This document shows, in pieces, positions 15,001-25,700 of a stretch of DNA of 64,000 bases (within the stretch, counting starts at the first letter, position 1; each line of letters opens with the position of its first letter). Below the pieces are notes generated by a model that worked only from the letters and a program-made list of their open reading frames with translations, did no database searches and was not told where the DNA came from. Where the stretch lies: contig NZ_VTGX01000002.1 in the NCBI RefSeq assembly GCF_009729095.1, forward strand, positions 1,178,001 through 1,242,000, written 5' to 3'. Source of the stretch: Mycolicibacterium sp. CBMA 247 (lineage in GTDB: Bacteria; Actinomycetota; Actinomycetes; Mycobacteriales; Mycobacteriaceae). A program made the translations under genes and the position numbers.

Positions 15001-16700
15001 TCGAGGAGTTCCCGCTCACCTCCTCCGGCAAGATCGACCGTAAGGCGTTGCCGGAGCCGGTGTTTGCCGTCACCGCCTTCCGGGCGCCGCAGACTCCGGT
15101 CGAGAAGACCATTGCCCAGGCATTCGCCGAGGTGCTCGGGCTCGAGCAGATCGGCCTCGATGACGACTTCTTCGCCCTGGGTGGGGATTCGTTGACCGCG
15201 ACCCGGGTCAGTGCCCGGCTGCAGTCGGCGCTGGGCCGCGAGGTGCCGGTGCGTTATCTGTTCGACGCGCCGACCGCCGGAGGCCTCACCGAATACCTGG
15301 ACCGGCATGAGAGCGACGGTGCCCGCCCTCCGCTGCGGATAATGCCTCGTCCACCGCAGGTCCCGTTGTCGTACGCGCAGCAGCGGCTGTGGTTCTTCGA
15401 TCAGTTGCAAGGGCCTTCACCGGTTTACAACATGGCGGTGGCGTTACGGCTGAGTGGGAGCTTGGACGTGGATGCGCTCGGCCAAGCGCTGGCCGATGTG
15501 GTGGGCCGTCATGAGAGCCTGCGCACGTTGTTTACCGTGTCCGACGGGGCACCCCAGCAGCTGGTGTTGCAGCCCGAACGGGTCCGCTTGTGTTGGCAGG
15601 TCATTGATGCCATCGGCTGGCCGGCGGACCAGCTGGAGGACGCCGTCGGCGCGGTGGCGCGGCACCCGTTTAACCTGTCTACCGAAATACCTTTGCGGGC
15701 AATACTTTTCCATGTAGACGAGGATGAGTATGTGCTGGCGGCGGTGGTGCACCATATCGCTGCCGACGGCTGGTCGGTGACCCCGCTGGTGGCCGACCTG
15801 GGCGTGGCCTACGCCCATCGGTGTAACGGGCAGACGCCGGATTGGGCGCCGTTGCCGGTGCAGTATGCCGACTACGCGTTGTGGCAGCGCGAGTATCTGG
15901 GTGAGCTGACCGACGGTGACAGTCGCATCGCTGAGCAGCTGAACTACTGGCAGGAGGCCTTGGCCGGGCTGCCCGAGCGCCTGCAGCTACCCACTGATCG
16001 GCCCTATCCGACGGTGGCCGATTACCGCGGCTCAAGTGTGGCGGTGGATTGGCCGGCGCAGTTGCAGCAGCGTGTCGCTCAGGTGGCTCGCGAGCACAAT
16101 GCCACCAGTTTCATGGTGGTCCAAGCCGCTTTGGCGCTGCTGCTGTCGAAACTCGGCGCCAGTTCGGATGTGGCGGTAGGGATAACGGTCGCCGGACGTA
16201 ATGATCCAGCGCTCGATGATCTGGTCGGGTTCTTCGTCAACACGTTGGTGCTGCGGGTCGATCTGGCCGGCGATCCGACCATTGCCGAGTTGCTCGCGCA
16301 GGTGCGCCAGCGCGGCCTGGCCGCCTTCGAGCACCAGGATGTGCCGTTCGAGGTTCTGGTGGACCGGCTCAACCCGACCCGCAGCCTGACCCATCACCCA
16401 CTGGTCCAGGTGATCTTGTCCTGGCAGAACCTGTCCTGGCAGCACAGCAGCGGTCCCGCCGCCGGTCTGGCCCTGGGTGACGTGCGGGTCACCCCGTTGC
16501 ACGCAAACACCCATACCGCGCGCACGGACCTGACATTCGCCCTGGGCGAACGCTGGAGCGAAACCGGTGAACCTGCCGGGATTGGAGGGACCGTGGAGTT
16601 TCGCACCGATGTTTTCGAAACGCACAGTGTCGAGCGACTGATTGAACGGTTGCGCCGGGTGTTGGTGGCGATAACCGCCGAGGCGGAGGGGCCGTCATGA
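1..16700 (+). CDS. Nonribosomal peptide synthetase, first subunit (5' partial), lipopeptide assembly
   Basis: This is the first subunit of a lipopeptide NRPS and it builds residues 2-5 of the peptide. The reading frame is open to the left edge (codons in phase from base 3), so the true start lies outside; the TTG at 27 is not a start. Domain order by nucleotide: carrier T1 (GGDS near 97-107); C2 (about 255-1600); A2 (about 1675-4350) with an N-methyltransferase inserted before the A10 motif (about 3030-3790, VLEIGVGSG and NSVIQYFP); T2 (near 4480); C3, A3, T3 (4650-7670); C4, A4, T4 (7830-10840); C5, A5 with a second N-methyltransferase (about 13740-14510), T5 (10990-15190); C6 (15360-16690). 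Every C domain keeps HHxxxDG and every A domain keeps the TSG[ST]TGxPKG core. By alignment to GrsA, pockets read DAFLIGAIW (A2), DYWSMAGVY (A3 and A4, identical) and DAFVLAAIW (A5). No E domain is visible. The protein ends just after C6; its cognate A6 starts the next protein. The substrates themselves are inference. Confidence 0.95.
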   Translation, partial: PATPTEEILTGIYAQILGLERVGVEDSFFDLGGDSLSAMRVIAEVNTILDTDLAVRTLFDAPTVAELAPRIGAGSGGREPLIPQERPDRIPLSFAQQRLWFLNRFEGGVATYNMPTAFRITGAVDVEALGAALDDVIARHESLRTVFVDVDGVPLQKVLPAQAGMWRCEGPPVVSVPESGQEGDVTGALVALAGYRFDLSADIPVRARIYAVGPEQHVLGIVVHHIAFDGWSLAPMVRDVGLAYTCRSAGQAPDWVPLPVQYADYTLWQQDRLGDESDPTSVIAGQLAYWRQELADLPEVVSLPTDRPRPPVPSYRGDGVELRIDPQLWAGVKAVAAEHHATASMVLQAALAVTLHREGVGVDVALGTPIAGRTDKALDDLVGFFVNTWVLRVGVNSALRFSEVLDQVRQKALDAYANQDVPFELLVEQLNPARSTSHHPLFQVALVFQNNVLPKVSLDGVDVEQESVFTRTAKFDLDFEIREVPGEDPGTSMATGVLTYATDLFDRSSVERLVSRFGRVVEAAVADSSAVVGEVNLLDLDERDMLLHRWSGMNVSAPVGLADQLLAAAVAADPDAPAVIDGARQLSYRELDEASNRLARVLIEVGVGPERAVGVAIDRCAELVTAWWAVLKAGGVYVPVDRAHPAERIATVLDTVATACVLTCGVDAVAGAGIRPVIRLDAEDLSERSADPITDADRLAPLGTDDAAYVIFTSGSTGTPKGVAVSHAGLLGVAAAHRGLFGLGADARVLMVAAPTFDASVFEWLWAVASGAALVVAPPDSYAGDALTEILQCQRVSAALITPTVLATLDRARLDGLDTLITGGEACPPELVTAWAPSRSMFNAYGPTEVSIWATWSALTAGQPVRIGAPIAGTCALVLDGRLKPAPVGVVGELYLAGPVLARGYVGRADLTADRFVANPFGGAPGARMYRTGDLVRWTPEGTLEYLGRADAQVKLRGQRLELGEIENTLLACPQVSRAAAAVHHSDIGIDHLVGYIALEHTNTADHEAEVVDQWQHVYDELYDAELDVPDFGSDFRGWNSSYTGEPIPLDQMQEWRSTAVDRILELQPRHVLEIGVGSGLVLSQVAPACLEYWGTDFSAPTVAKLRTAVAGESWGDRVRLLAQPAHITEGLPHGRFDTIIVNSVIQYFPSAEYLAEVIDKAMELLAPRGRLFLGDVRNHSLQGAFQTGIALARTGADTDEIRQRVQRAVLGEHELLLSPEFFTTWAADHPSVDGVDIQVKRGESDNELTRYRYDVVIHKTPTQVCSLAGAPTWAWADCAGLSGLNTELISQRPALVRVTAIPRAGVIADVNIEQSLAAGLPLAEVLAHADCTATPEDAVTPEELHRLGESAGYRVAVTWGAQPGTLDAAFIPALDGEHTPALTDLYLAPIDARQRGGYANDPHTNAKVSAVRQWLSERLPEYMVPTQIVVLEELPLTSSGKIDRRALPAPTFVATSFRAPQTPTEKTVAEVFTEVLGLGRVGLDDDFFALGGDSLIAIRVCARLQSALGRDVPVRYLFDAPTVGDLAECLDRHQGDAARPALTAQPRPTVVPLSYGQQRLWFLEQLHGPSPIYNMAVALRLDGQLDADALGQALADVVSRQESLRTLFAVVDRAAAQVVVPVEQADFGWQIVDARDWSADRLEEAVGAAARHNFDLTSEIPLRAKLFRVAEAEHVLAAVVHHIAADGWSIAPLVADLGMAYASRSGGQSPDWAPLPVQYADYTLWQQNWLGSVSDPDSVISGQLAYWEQALAGLSERLELPTDRPYPAVADYRGASVSVDWPAELQQQVARVAREHNATSFMVVQAGLALLLSGLSAGSDVAVGIATAGRGDPALDELVGFFVNTLVLRVDLSGDPTVAELLEQVRARSLAAFEHQDVPFEVLVERLNPTRSLTHHPLVQVMLTWQNLPWNSSGPAAGLALGNVAASPMEAETHTAKTDLVFSLAEHVNDIGEPAGIGGLVEFRTDVFDAASIHTLIERLQRVLTAITADATQRLSAVDVLDVAERVRLNALGHRTVLTQPVVEESILALFARQVAATPDAVAVSSADCSMTYRTLDEESNRLAHLLVAEGAGAGECVALLLNRSAQAIVAILGILKSGAAYLPIDPTVPDARIEFMLADARPVAAVTTEGLAERLRACIVPAVDVADPRIRAQSAGPLPLPMADDIAHIIYTSGTTGMPKGVAVTHQNVTRLFDGLDVGVAMGPEQVWAQCASLAFDYSVWEIWGALLHGGRLVVVPEEVTRSAEELHALLVEQRVSVLSQTPSAVGMLRSEGLESVAALMVAAEPCPPEVVDRWAPGRVMINGYGPTETTVYATISAPLQAGSGVVPIGYPVPGAALFVLDRWLREVPAGVVGELYVAGRGVGLGYVRRPGLTAARFVPCPFGDAGAPGQRMYRTGDLVSWAADGQLRYAGRADEQVKIRGYRIELGEIQTVLADLDGVRQAVVIAREDRAGDKRLVGYITGTANPVWARTALAQRLPAYMVPAAVVVLDSVPLTVNGKLDQRALPAPEYTGDGYRAPTTAIEEVLAGVYAQVLGLDRVGIDDSFFDLGGDSLSAMRVVAEINTTLDADLAVRTLFDAPTVAQLAPRIDAGSGGREPLTPQDRPAVIPLSYAQQRLWFLEQLQGPSPIYNMAVALRLDGQLDADALGRSLADVVGRHESLRTVFRAVEGVPQQVIVPAGQAASGWQIVDARHWPTAQLEEAAGAAARHSFDLATEIPLRATLFRISEDEHVLVTVVHHIAADGWSITPFVADLAAAYASRCAGREPDWAPLPVQYVDYTLWQQNWLGSESDPDSVIAAQVAYWQEALAGLPERLQLPTDRPYPPVADYRGASVAVDWPAELQQQVARIARKHNVTSFMVVQTALAVLLSQLSASSDVPVGIATAGRSDPALDELVGFFVNTLVLRVDLNGDPTVAELLTQVRQRGLAALEHQDVPFEVLVERLNPTRSLTHHPLVQVMLSWQNFGGDPASGATLGDAAVTLLPAETRTARMDLVFSLAERFNESGGAAGIAGLVEFRTDVFDAAGIEVLIERLRRVLTAMTEDPARALSSMDLLDAAEGARLDGFGHREVLAGSVTEASIPELFAEQVTRSPGSVAVRFEGRSWTYRDMDEASNRLAHYLIEVGAGPGKCVVLLLERSAQAIVSILAVLKSGAAYLPIDPAHPDARVEFMLADAAPVAVLTMGDLAGRLDRCGVPVVEVDDPRIEAQPATALVAGPVADDLAHIIYTSGTTGVPKGVAVTHGNVTRLFDGLDVGVAMGPGQVWAACSSLAFDYSVWEIWGALLHGGRLVVVPEQTTRSAQQLQALLVDEHVTVLSQTPSAVGMLSEQGLESAALMVAAEPCPAQVVDRWAPGRVMINGYGPTETTVYATVSAPLQVGCGVVPIGLPVPGAALFVLDRWLRPVPQGVLGELYVAGRGVGVGYVRRAGLTASRFVACPFGGHGARMYRTGDLVSWGPDGQLRYGGRADEQVKIRGYRIELGEITSALAGLDGINQAVVITREDRPGDKRLVGYVTETVSRAAVPAEIRNLLSQRLPAYMVPAAVVVLEALPMTVNGKLDKRSLPAPEYTDIDNYRAPNTALEEVLAGIYAHVLGLEQVGVDDSFFDLGGDSLSAMRLIAAVNTSLDTDLAVRTLFDAPTVAQLAPRVDAGSGGRDPLTPQQRPTVIPLSYAQQRLWFLHRFEDGAATYNMPIAFRINGALDVQALGAALDDVIARHESLRTVFVDVDGVPSQQVLPPQAGMWRRGGPVVVSRSETDVAGELMALAGYRFDLSAELPIRAQVYAVGPDRHVLGIILHHIAFDGWSMAPMVRDVAQAYLARRKDQDPDWTPLPVQYADYALWQREYLGDLADDDSRIAGQLAYWRHELADLPEIVSLPTDRPRPPAPSYRGDGVELRIDPSTWAGLKAVAAEHHATPSMVLQAVAAVVLQRAGVGEDVSLGTAIAGRMDAALNDLVGFFVNTWVLRVGVNPQQRFSEVLDQVRQKALDAYANQDVPFELLVEQLNPARSTSHHPLFQVAMVFQNNVLPEVSLDGADIEPVSVLTRTAKFDLDFDIREVPGDGAPMATGVLTYATDLFERSSIERLVGWFDRVVKAVAADSSLVVGEVGLLDIDERDMLLHRWSGMDASAPVGVADQLLAAAVAADPDAPAVVDGVRHLSYRELDEASNRLARMLIEAGVGPERAVGVAMGRSVELVVAWWAVLKAGGVYVPVDRAHPAERIATVLATVEAVCVLTLGTDAVAGAGTRLVLRVDALDVSGWSADPVTQADRLAPLGTDDAAYVIFTSGSTGTPKGVAVSHAGLLGVAAAQRDLFGPSVRSRVLMVAAPTFDASVFEMIWAVGSAAASVIAPPDSYAGEALTALVHDERVDAGVITPTVLATLDRTRLVGQLETLLTAGEACPPELVAEWAPARAMFNAYGPTEATIWSTCTAPLSAGQRVSIGAPIPGVCALVLDTRLKPVPVGVVGELYLAGPALARGYVGRPELTADRFVANPFGGAPGARMYRTGDLVRWTPEGTLQYLGRADAQVKLRGQRLELGEIENTLLACPQVNRAAAAVYQRDTADHLVAYVALEQISTADHDAEVVDQWQQMYDELYDAEAETPEFGSDFRGWNSSYTGEPISLDQMQEWRSATVDRILALQPQRVLEIGAGSGLILSQVAPQCEHYVGTDMSAVAMDTLARSLERLQIPWRDRVRLLAQPAHITAGLPQDYFDTVILNSVIQYFPNAGYLAEVIDKAIGLLAPGGRLFLGDVRNHALQGAFQTGVALVHNTIDETDDIRQRVQRAVLGDPELLLAPEFFTTWVADHPSVGGLDVQVKRGGFDNELTRYRYDVIIHKAPARVLSLADAPTWDWTDCVGLSGLRTELTSQRPARVRVTAIPRTGVIADVNVEQALATGQPSADITAVDDAATPEQLYRLGEAAGYRVAVTWGNQPGTVDAIFIASTDESDGSVLTDLYLPRPGNQQRSSYANDPDANSKVSMVRQWLAERLPEYMVPTQIMVLEEFPLTSSGKIDRKALPEPVFAVTAFRAPQTPVEKTIAQAFAEVLGLEQIGLDDDFFALGGDSLTATRVSARLQSALGREVPVRYLFDAPTAGGLTEYLDRHESDGARPPLRIMPRPPQVPLSYAQQRLWFFDQLQGPSPVYNMAVALRLSGSLDVDALGQALADVVGRHESLRTLFTVSDGAPQQLVLQPERVRLCWQVIDAIGWPADQLEDAVGAVARHPFNLSTEIPLRAILFHVDEDEYVLAAVVHHIAADGWSVTPLVADLGVAYAHRCNGQTPDWAPLPVQYADYALWQREYLGELTDGDSRIAEQLNYWQEALAGLPERLQLPTDRPYPTVADYRGSSVAVDWPAQLQQRVAQVAREHNATSFMVVQAALALLLSKLGASSDVAVGITVAGRNDPALDDLVGFFVNTLVLRVDLAGDPTIAELLAQVRQRGLAAFEHQDVPFEVLVDRLNPTRSLTHHPLVQVILSWQNLSWQHSSGPAAGLALGDVRVTPLHANTHTARTDLTFALGERWSETGEPAGIGGTVEFRTDVFETHSVERLIERLRRVLVAITAEAEGPS
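1251..1337 (+). repeat. Exact 87-bp repeat shared by C domains of modules 2 and 5
   Basis: Bases 1251-1337 are identical to 11970-12056. The flanks are also nearly identical: 1201-1250 matches 11920-11969 with two silent changes. The shared offset of about 10.7 kb runs across the whole C-A-MT module, which indicates that modules 2 and 5 arose by duplication or were homogenised by gene conversion. Confidence 0.93.
5271..5422 (+). repeat. 152-bp near-identical tract shared by C3 and C8
   Basis: Bases 5271-5422 in the first NRPS gene match 22415-22566 in the second gene with only two mismatches (5297 g/c and 5389 a/c). Flanking identity drops. A short highly conserved tract between otherwise diverged C domains in different genes points to recent gene conversion. 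Confidence 0.9.
6901..6953 (+). repeat. Exact 53-bp repeat in the A3 and A4 binding pockets
   Basis: Bases 6901-6953 equal 10066-10118. The tract covers the A5 core region ([13 protein letters not shown]), which supplies three of the pocket residues. This is consistent with A3 and A4 being maintained as copies with the same substrate. Confidence 0.9.
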
Positions 16701-19700
16701 CCTCTGATCTGAGTCGGCGTCTGTCGTCGATGGACTTCTTGGACGACGATGAGCACGACCGGTTGGATGAGTGGGGTAACCGGGCGGTCTTGACGGAACC
16801 GGTGTCCGTGTCGGCGTCGATTCCGGCGTTGTTTGCCGCACAGGTGGCCCGCGCACCGGGGGCGGTGGCGGTGAGTTTCGAGGGTCGCTCGATGACCTAC
16901 CGGGAACTCGATGAGGCTGCCAATCGGTTGGCGCATCTGTTGTCGAGTCGGGGCGTGGGTCCGGGCCAGTGTGTGGCATTGCTGTTTTCGCGGTGCACCG
17001 AGGCAATCGTGTCGATCCTGGCGGTGCTCAAGAGCGGGGCAGCCTACCTGCCGATCGACCCGATGCATCCTGACGCGCGGATCGACTTCGTGGTCGGTGA
17101 TGCCGGGCCGGTTGCGGCGGTCACCACCGCGGAGTTGGCCGGCCGATTGGCCCGGTGCGACCTGGAAGTCATTGATTTCGAGGATGTGCGCATTTCGGCC
17201 CAGCCAAGCACTGCGTTGCCGGCGCCGGCCGCCGATGACGTCGCTTACCTGATCTACACCTCGGGCACCACCGGTGTGCCGAAGGGGGTGGCGATCACGC
17301 ACCACAACGTGGCCCGACTGCTGGGTTCGCTCGATTCCGATCTGGAGTTGGCGGGGCAGGTATGGACACAGAGCCATTCATTGGCCTTCGACTACTCGGT
17401 GTGGGAGATCTGGGGTGCGTTGCTGTATGGCGGCCGCTTGGTGGTGGTGCCCGAATCGGTGGCGCGCTCGCCGCAAGATTTGTATGCCTTGCTGGTTGCC
17501 GAACAGGTCAGTGTGTTGAGTCAGACGCCGTCGGCGTTCTATGCGCTGCAGTCCGCCGATGCCCTGCAGCCTGAGCTCCGACACCAATTGAAGCTGGAGA
17601 CTGTGGTGTTCGGCGGGGAAGCGCTTGAACCCCAGCGTCTTCGCACCTGGCTGGACAATCACCCGGGTACGCCGCGCTTGATCAACATGTACGGCATCAC
17701 CGAGACGACGGTGCACGCCTCGTTCCGGGAGATCTTCGAGGACGACGCGGACAGCAGCGTGAGTCCTATCGGAATCCCGTTGGCCCATCTTGGCTTTTTT
17801 GTATTGGACGGTTCGTTACAGCCGGCGCCGATCGGTGTGGTCGGTGAGCTGTATGTGGTCGGTGCCGGTTTGGGATGCGGCTACTGGCGTCGGGGCGGTT
17901 TGACCGCATCGCGTTTCGTGGCCTGTCCGTTCGGTGGGGACGGTGCTCCCGGTGCACGGATGTATCGCACCGGCGATCTCGCGACCTGGGGCGCTGATGG
18001 CCAGCTGCAGTATCTGGGCCGCTCGGATGAACAGGTGAAGATCCGCGGGTATCGCATCGAATTGGGTGAAATCCAATCTGCTTTGGTTGATCTGGACGGA
18101 GTGGATCAGGCGGCCGTGATCGCCCGCGAGGACCGACCGGGTGACAAGCGTCTGGTCGGTTATGTCACCGAGTCGGCCCCCGGAGCGGTCGACCCTGCTG
18201 CTATCCGTGTCGCGCTTTCGAAGCGGTTGCCGGGATACATGGTGCCGGCGGCGGTGGTGGTGCTCGACGGGTTGCCGCTGACGGTCAATGGCAAACTCGA
18301 CAAGCGGGGCCTCCCGGCGCCGGAGTACAGCGACGGTGATGGTTACCGCGCCCCGACGACCGCAATCGAGGAGATTGTGGCCGGTATCTACGCACAGGTA
18401 TTAGGGCTGGAGCGAGTCGGAATCGACGACTCGTTCTTCGACCTAGGTGGTGACTCGCTGTCAGCGATTCGTCTGGCCGCCGCGATCAATACCAGCCTGG
18501 ACAGTCAGGTCGCGGTGCGCACGGTGTTCGAGTCGCCTACTGTGGCACAGCTGGCGCCGCGTGTCGTCGAGGGTTCGGGTGGGCGTGCACCGTTGGTGTC
18601 GGGTGTGCGGCCCACGGTGGTCCCGTTGTCGTTTGCCCAGCAGAGGTTGTGGTTCCTGGAGCAGCTGCAGGGGCCCTCGCCCATCTACAACATGCCCATG
18701 GTGTTTCGGATCACCGGAACGCTGGACGCGCAGGCGTTGGGTCTGGCGCTGGCCGATGTGGTGGACCGTCACGAGAGCCTGCGGACCATGTTCGCGGCAC
18801 CTCAGGGAATTCCTCGGCAGGTGTTGGTACCCGCTGAGCAAGCAGATTTTGGTTGGCAGGTAATCGATGCCCGCGACTGGTCGGTGGACCGGCTGAATGA
18901 GGCCGTCGGCGCGGCGGGGACGCGCCCGTTTGACCTTTCCGCCGAGATCCCCTTGCGTTCAGCGCTTTTCCGCGCCGGCGAGGAAGAGTATGTGCTGGTG
19001 ACGGTCATTCACCATATCGCCGCTGACGGCTGGTCGGTCGCTCCGCTGGCGCGTGATGTGGAGCAGGCCTATGTCAGCCGGTGCGCAGGAAAGGTCCCGG
19101 AGTGGGTGCCGATGCCGGTGCAGTACATGGATTACACGCTGTGGCAGCGGGATTGGCTGGGAGACGAATCTGATCCCGACAGTGTGATCGCCGCTCAGCT
19201 GGACTATTGGAAGCAGGCGTTGGCGGGCCTGCCCGAGCGGCTGGAGATACCCACCGATCGGCCTTATCCACCGGTGGCAGATTTCCGTGGCAGCACTGTG
19301 GAGGTGGACTGGCCGGCGCAGTTGCAGCAGCAGATCCGTGAAGTGGCCCGGGAGTGTAACGCGACCAGTTTCATGGTGGTGCAGGCCGCGGTGGCGTTTC
19401 TGATTTCTGAGCTGAGCGGCAGTTCTGATGTGGCGGTGGGTTTCCCGATTGCAGGGCGTGGTGATCCGGCGCTCGATGCCGTGGTGGGGTTTTTCGTCAA
19501 CACCTTGGTATTGCGGGTCGATGTGGGCGGGGATCCCACGGTCGCTGATTTGCTGGAGCAGGTGCGCCAACGTGGCCTGGCGGCCTACGAGCATCAGGAC
19601 GTGCCCTTTGAGCTGGTGGTGGATCGGCTCAACCCCATCCGTAGTTTGACTCATCATCCGCTGGTGCAGGTGATGTTGGCCTGGCAGAACCTCGCCGACC

Positions 19701-22700
19701 AAAACAACAGCCTCGCCGCCGGGCCTGAGTTCGGTGATGTGCAGATCACGTCGGTGCCGGTGGATACCCGCACGGCCCGCATGGATTTGGTGTTTTCGCT
19801 GGGGGAACGCTTCAACGAGAATGGCGATCCCGCTGGTATCGGCGGGCTGGTGGAGTTCCGCACCGATGTGTTCGATGCGGTCAGCATCGACGTGTTGATC
19901 GGACGTTTGCAGCGAGTATTGGTGGCGATGACGACTGACATCGCCCAGCGGTTGTCGTCGGTCGACCTGCTCGACGAGCCCGAGCGGGTGCTGCTCGGTG
20001 AGATCAGCAACTGCGCGGTGCTGGATGAGTCGGTGCAGCCGGTATCGATTCTGGTGGCGTTCGCCGGACAGGTGGCCCGTGTTCCGGAGGCGGTCGCGGT
20101 GACTTCCGGCAGTCGCTCGATGACTTACCGGGAGCTCGATGAAGTGTCGAACCGGTTGGCGCACTTCCTGATCGAGTTGGGGGCTGGCCCAGGTCAGTGT
20201 GTGGCATTGCTGTTGGAGCGCTCGGCTGAGGCAATCGTGTCAATCCTGGCAACGCTCAAGTCGGGTGCGGCGTACCTGCCGCTCGATCCGATGCATCCCG
20301 ATACCCGGATCGAGTTCGTGGTCGCAGACGCCGCCCCGATTGCGGTGATCACCAGCAGCGGGTTGGCTGACCGGTTGAACGGGTGTGATGTACCGGTCGT
20401 CGATATCGACGACCCCCGGATTGACGGCGAGTCCGCTGAGCCTTTGCAGTCGCCGACACCGGACGATGCCGCATATGTCATCTACACCTCGGGCACCACC
20501 GGCACCCCGAAGGGGGTGGCGATCACCCACCACAACGTCACCCAACTGTTGCTGTCTGATCTCGCTTTGCCGTTGGACGGGTCCTGGGCACTGAGTCATT
20601 CCTTGTCCTTTGATGTTTCGGCGTGGGAGATCTGGGGTGCGCTGTTGCACGGTGGCCGGGTGGTGGTGGTGCCCGAGTCCGTGGTCGGCTCACCGCAGGA
20701 TTTCCACGCCCTTCTGGTCGCCGAACAGATCAGCGTGCTGACCCAGACGCCATCGGCGGCGGGGATGCTCTCGCCGGTGGGGTTGGAATCGGCGGCGTTG
20801 GTGGTGGCCGGTGAGGCCTGTCCGCCGGAGGTGGTGGACCGGTGGGCACCGGGTCGGGTGATGGTCAACGCCTATGGCCCGACCGAGACCACCATGGGTG
20901 TGACGATGAGTGCCCCGTTGAAGAAGGCTGGAGCGGCTGGTCCGAGCGTTGCCCCGATCGGTATGCCGGTGCCCGGGGCGGCGTTGTTCGTGCTGGATCG
21001 GTGGCTGCGTGAGGTGCCTGCGGGTGTGGTGGGTGAGTTGTATGTGGCCGGTCGCGGTGTCGGGGTGGGCTATGTGCGTCGGGGTGGGTTGACCGCGTCA
21101 CGGTTTGTGGCGTGCCCGTTCGGTGGTACCGGGGCCCGCATGTATCGCACCGGGGACCTGGCGCGGTGGGGTTCTGATGGGCAGCTGCAGTACTTGGGTC
21201 GTGCCGACGAGCAGATCAAGATTCGTGGCTACCGCATCGAACTCGGCGAAATCCAGGCTGCGCTGGCCGATCTGGACGGGGTGGAACAGGCGGCGGTGAT
21301 AGTGCGTGAAGACCGGCCGGGCGATAAGCGTCTGGTCGGCTACATCACCGAAACACATACTGGCACAGCAGACCCGGCTCACCTACGCGGGCAGCTTTCT
21401 GACCGGTTGCCGGGCTACATGGTCCCAGCCGCGGTGGTGACGCTCGAGGCCCTGCCGTTGACCGTCAACGGCAAACTCGACAAACATGGCCTGCCGGCAC
21501 CCGAATACACCGATGGTGATCACTACCGCGCCCCGACGACCGCCGTCGAGGAGATCCTGGCCGGGATCTACGGTCAGGTCCTCGGGTTGGACCGGGTCGG
21601 ACTCGACGATTCCTTCTTCGACCGGGGCGGGGATTCGCTGTCGGCGATGCGGCTGATCTCCGCGATCAACACCAGCCTGGACACCGACCTCGCGGTGCGC
21701 ACCTTGTTCGACGCCCCCACCGTGGCCCAGTTGGCGCCGCGCATCGGCGCGGGCTCCGGCGGGTTGCCGGCGTTGAGAGCGCAGCAGCGCCCGGCGGTGG
21801 TGCCGTTGTCCTATGCCCAGAACCGGATGTGGTTCCTCAACCGGTTCGAGGGCGGGGCTGCCACCTACAACATGCCGACCGCGTATCGGATCAGCGGGAT
21901 GCTGAACGGTGAGGCGCTGGGGGCGGCGCTGACCGATGTGGTGGGCCGCCATGAAAGTTTGCGCACGTTGTTCCCGGCGGTCGAAGGGGTGCCCCGGCAG
22001 GTGGTGATGCCCACCGAACAAGCCGATTTCGGTTGGCAGATCGTTGATGCCCGCGATTGGCCGGCAGAGCGGCTGGCTGAGGCCGTCGGTGCTGAGGTAA
22101 GCCACAGTTTTGACCTGTCCAGCGAGATTTCCTTGCGGGCGAAGCTGTTCCGGGTTGCCGAGGATGAGCATGTGCTGGTGGCGGTGGTACACCATATCGC
22201 CGCCGATGGTTGGTCGATCGCCCCGTTGGTGCGTGATCTCGGTCTGGCCTATGCCGCCCGGTGTGCAGACCAGGCCCCCGACTGGGTGCCGTTACCGGTT
22301 CAGTACGTGGACTACACACTGTGGCAGCGTGAACATCTGGGTGACCTGACCGATGCCGACAGTCCGATCGCTGCGCAAGTGGCGTATTGGGAGCAGGAGT
22401 TGGCCGGCCTGCCTGAGCGGTTGGAGTTGCCGACGGATCGCCCTTATCCGGCGGTGGCTGATTATCGCGGGGCGAGTGTGTCGGTGGATTGGCCGGCGGA
22501 GTTGCAGCAGCAGGTGGCGCGGGTGGCTCGTGCGCACAATGCGACCAGTTTCATGGTGGTGCAGGCCGCATTGGCGGTGTTGTTGTCTCAGCTGAGTGCG
22601 AGTTCTGATGTGGTGGTAGGGTTCCCGATCGCTGGGCGGCGCGATCCGGCGCTCGACGAGTTGGTGGGCTTCTTCGTCAACACGTTGGTATTGCGGGTCG

Positions 22701-25700
22701 ATGTGGCCGGTGATCCCACTGTCGCCGAGCTGTTGGAGCAGGTGCGCTCACGCAGCCTGGCCGCTTATGAGAACCAGGACGTGCCGTTCGAGGTTTTGGT
22801 GGAGCGGCTCAACCCGACTCGGAGCCTGACCCATCACCCCCTCATCCAAGTGATATTCGGCTGGCAGAACTTCCCCGGCCTCGACGACGATCCCGCGACC
22901 GCGCTCAGTTTGGGTGATATGCAGGCCACGCCGCTGGCAGCAGACACCGAATCCGCCAGAATGGATCTGGTGTTCTTCCTTCGAGAACACTGGAGTGAGT
23001 CCGGTGAGCCGGCCGGGATCTGGGGGACGGTCGAGTTCCGCACGGATGTGTTTGATGCGGCCAGCATCGAGGCCCTGGTCGGGCGGTTGCGGCGGGTGCT
23101 GGTGGCGATGACCGCGGATCCGTCGCGGTTGTTGTCATCGGTTGATGTGTTGGATGTCGCTGAGTGCGGACGCTTGGATGGTTTGGGTCATCGGGCGATA
23201 TTGACACAGCGGGTGCCTGAGGTGTCGATCCCGGAGCTGTTCGCCGCGCAGGTGGTGCGGGCGCCGGATGCGGTGGCGGTCAGTTTTGATGGCTGTTCGT
23301 TGTCGTATCGGGAGTTGGACGAGACGTCGAACCGGTTGGCGCACTTGTTGGTTGAGCGCGGTGCTGGCCCGGGCGAGTGTGTGGCGTTGTTGTTGAATCG
23401 ATCGGCGCGGGCGATTGTCACGATTCTGGCGGTGCTGAAGTCGGGGGCGGCGTATTTGCCGATTGATCCGGCGCATCCGGATGCCCGGGTGCGGTTCATG
23501 CTGGGCGATGCCGCGCCGATGGTGGTGCTCACGACACGTGGTTTGGCTCAGCGGTTGGATGGTTGTGGTGTGCCGGTGCTGGACGTGGATGATTCCCGTA
23601 TCGACGCTGAGCCGGCGACCGCGCTGGCCACGTGGCCCGCGGCAGACGACCTCACCCACATCATTTACACCTCGGGGACGACGGGTGTGCCCAAGGGGGT
23701 AGCGGTCACTCACGGCAACGTGACACGGCTCTTCGATGGTGGTGTCGTGGGTGTCGAGATGGGGCCGGAGCAGGTCTGGGCTGCGTGTTTCTCATTGGCC
23801 TTTGATTTTTCGGTGTGGGAGATGTGGGGTGCGCTGCTGCATGGCGGCCGCCTGGTTGTCGTGCCTGAGCACGTGATGCGGTCGCCGCAGGAGTTGCAGG
23901 CCTTGTTGGCCGATGAGGGTGTGACGGTGTTGAGTCAGACTCCGTCGGCTGTGGGGATGCTCTCGCCGGTGGGGTTGGAGTCGACGGCGTTGATAGTAGG
24001 TGCCGAAGCCTGCCCGACCGATGTGGTGGATCGGTGGGCGCCTGGTCGGGAGATGTTCAATGTCTACGGGCCGACCGAGACAACGGTGTTCGCCACGACT
24101 AGCGCGCCCTTGACGAAGGGTTCGACCGGCGTTCCGATCGGTATGCCGGTTCCGGGCGCAGTGTTGTTTGTGTTGGATCGGTGGCTGCGGGAAGTCCCGG
24201 CTGGCGTGGTGGGTGAGTTGTATGTGGCCGGTCGTGGTGTTGGGGTCGGCTATGTGCGGCGCGCTGGGTTGACTGCGTCGCGGTTTGTGGCCTGCCCGTT
24301 CGCAGATTCTGGTGTGCGGATGTATCGCACCGGCGACCTGGTGTCGTGGGGCGCCGACGGGCAGTTGCGGTATAGCGGGCGTGCTGATGAGCAGGTCAAG
24401 ATCCGTGGCTACCGCATTGAACTCGGCGAAATCACGGCCGCGCTGGCGACCCATCCGCGGGTGTCACAGGCAGCGACTGTCACCTACACCGCCACATCCA
24501 GTGCGGGACCGGGCGAGCGGACTACCGACAAGCAGTTGGTGTCCTACATTGTGCTGGATCCGGAGATGATGCTGGCCCGCGAGCCGTCGCGAGAAGCGCA
24601 GCTAGTTGGGCAGTGGCAGGGAGTGTATGAGGACCTGTATTCGGGGGAGTCGTTCACCCCGGGCACGCCGACCGAGCTGGGCGAAGACTTCGGAGGGTGG
24701 AACAGCAGCTACACCGGTGATCCGATTCCGTTACCGGAAATGTGGGAGTGGCGTTCGGACACGGTGAACCGGATATTGGCGCTCAACCCGGAGCGGGTAC
24801 TCGAAATCGGCGTTGGCTCGGGACTGTTGCTGGCCCACCTGGCTCCTGAGTGCGTCGAGTATTGGGGGACGGACTTTTCCGCGCCGACGATTCACACGTT
24901 GCAGGCGGGTGTGGCTGGACAGCCATGGGGCGACCGGGTGCGGTTGCGGGTACAGCCGGCCGATGCCTCTGATGGTTTGCCGCCTGGGCACTTCGATCTG
25001 GTGGTGATCAACTCGGTCATCCAGTATTTCCCGAGCGCGGGTTATCTGCTCGACGTGCTGGCCGTGGCGATGCGGTCGTTGGCGCCGAGCGGGGCGTTGT
25101 TCATCGGCGACGTACGCAATCTGTCGCTGTTGCGTGCGTTCACCACCGGCGTGGTGTGCGCCGACACCAACGGTGATGACGACGCGGCTGTGGTAGCCGA
25201 GCGGGTGCGGCGGGAGATGCTGGCCGAGCAGGAATTGCTGTTGGCACCCGATTTCTTCGCGGCATTGCCGCAGCATCTGCCCGACATCGCCGCCGTGGAG
25301 ATCCAACTCAAGCACATGCCGGCGGTCAACGAGCTCAGTCGCTATCGATATGAGGTGGTGCTGCGAAAGGCGCCGGCGTTGGTGCGCTCGGTGGCGGACC
25401 TGCGGTCGGAACCCTGGCAGCGATTCGAAAGCCTGGCCGCGCTGGGCGAACATCTGCAGTCCCAGCAGCTGCCGGAGCTGCGCATCACCGGGGTGCCACA
25501 CGCGGGGATATGGTCGGATGCGGCAATGGCGCACGCGCTGGAGCAGGCCGGCGATCGGACGAATGTCAGCGAATTGCGCTCCCGCACCGCTGAATCCGAT
25601 GGCGTACTGCCGCACCAGTGCCGCCGGCTCGGTCACGAACTGGGATATGCCACAACGGTTACCTGGTCGCCGACCGCTGGTCTGGTGGACGTTGTCTACA

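Noticed and set aside
16690..16702. Simple sequencing frameshift joining the two NRPS genes
   Set aside because: A good ribosome-binding site and an ATGA overlap sit at the junction, and both sides carry their own copy of the linker motif. It cannot be fully excluded, so it is kept as a refutation test.
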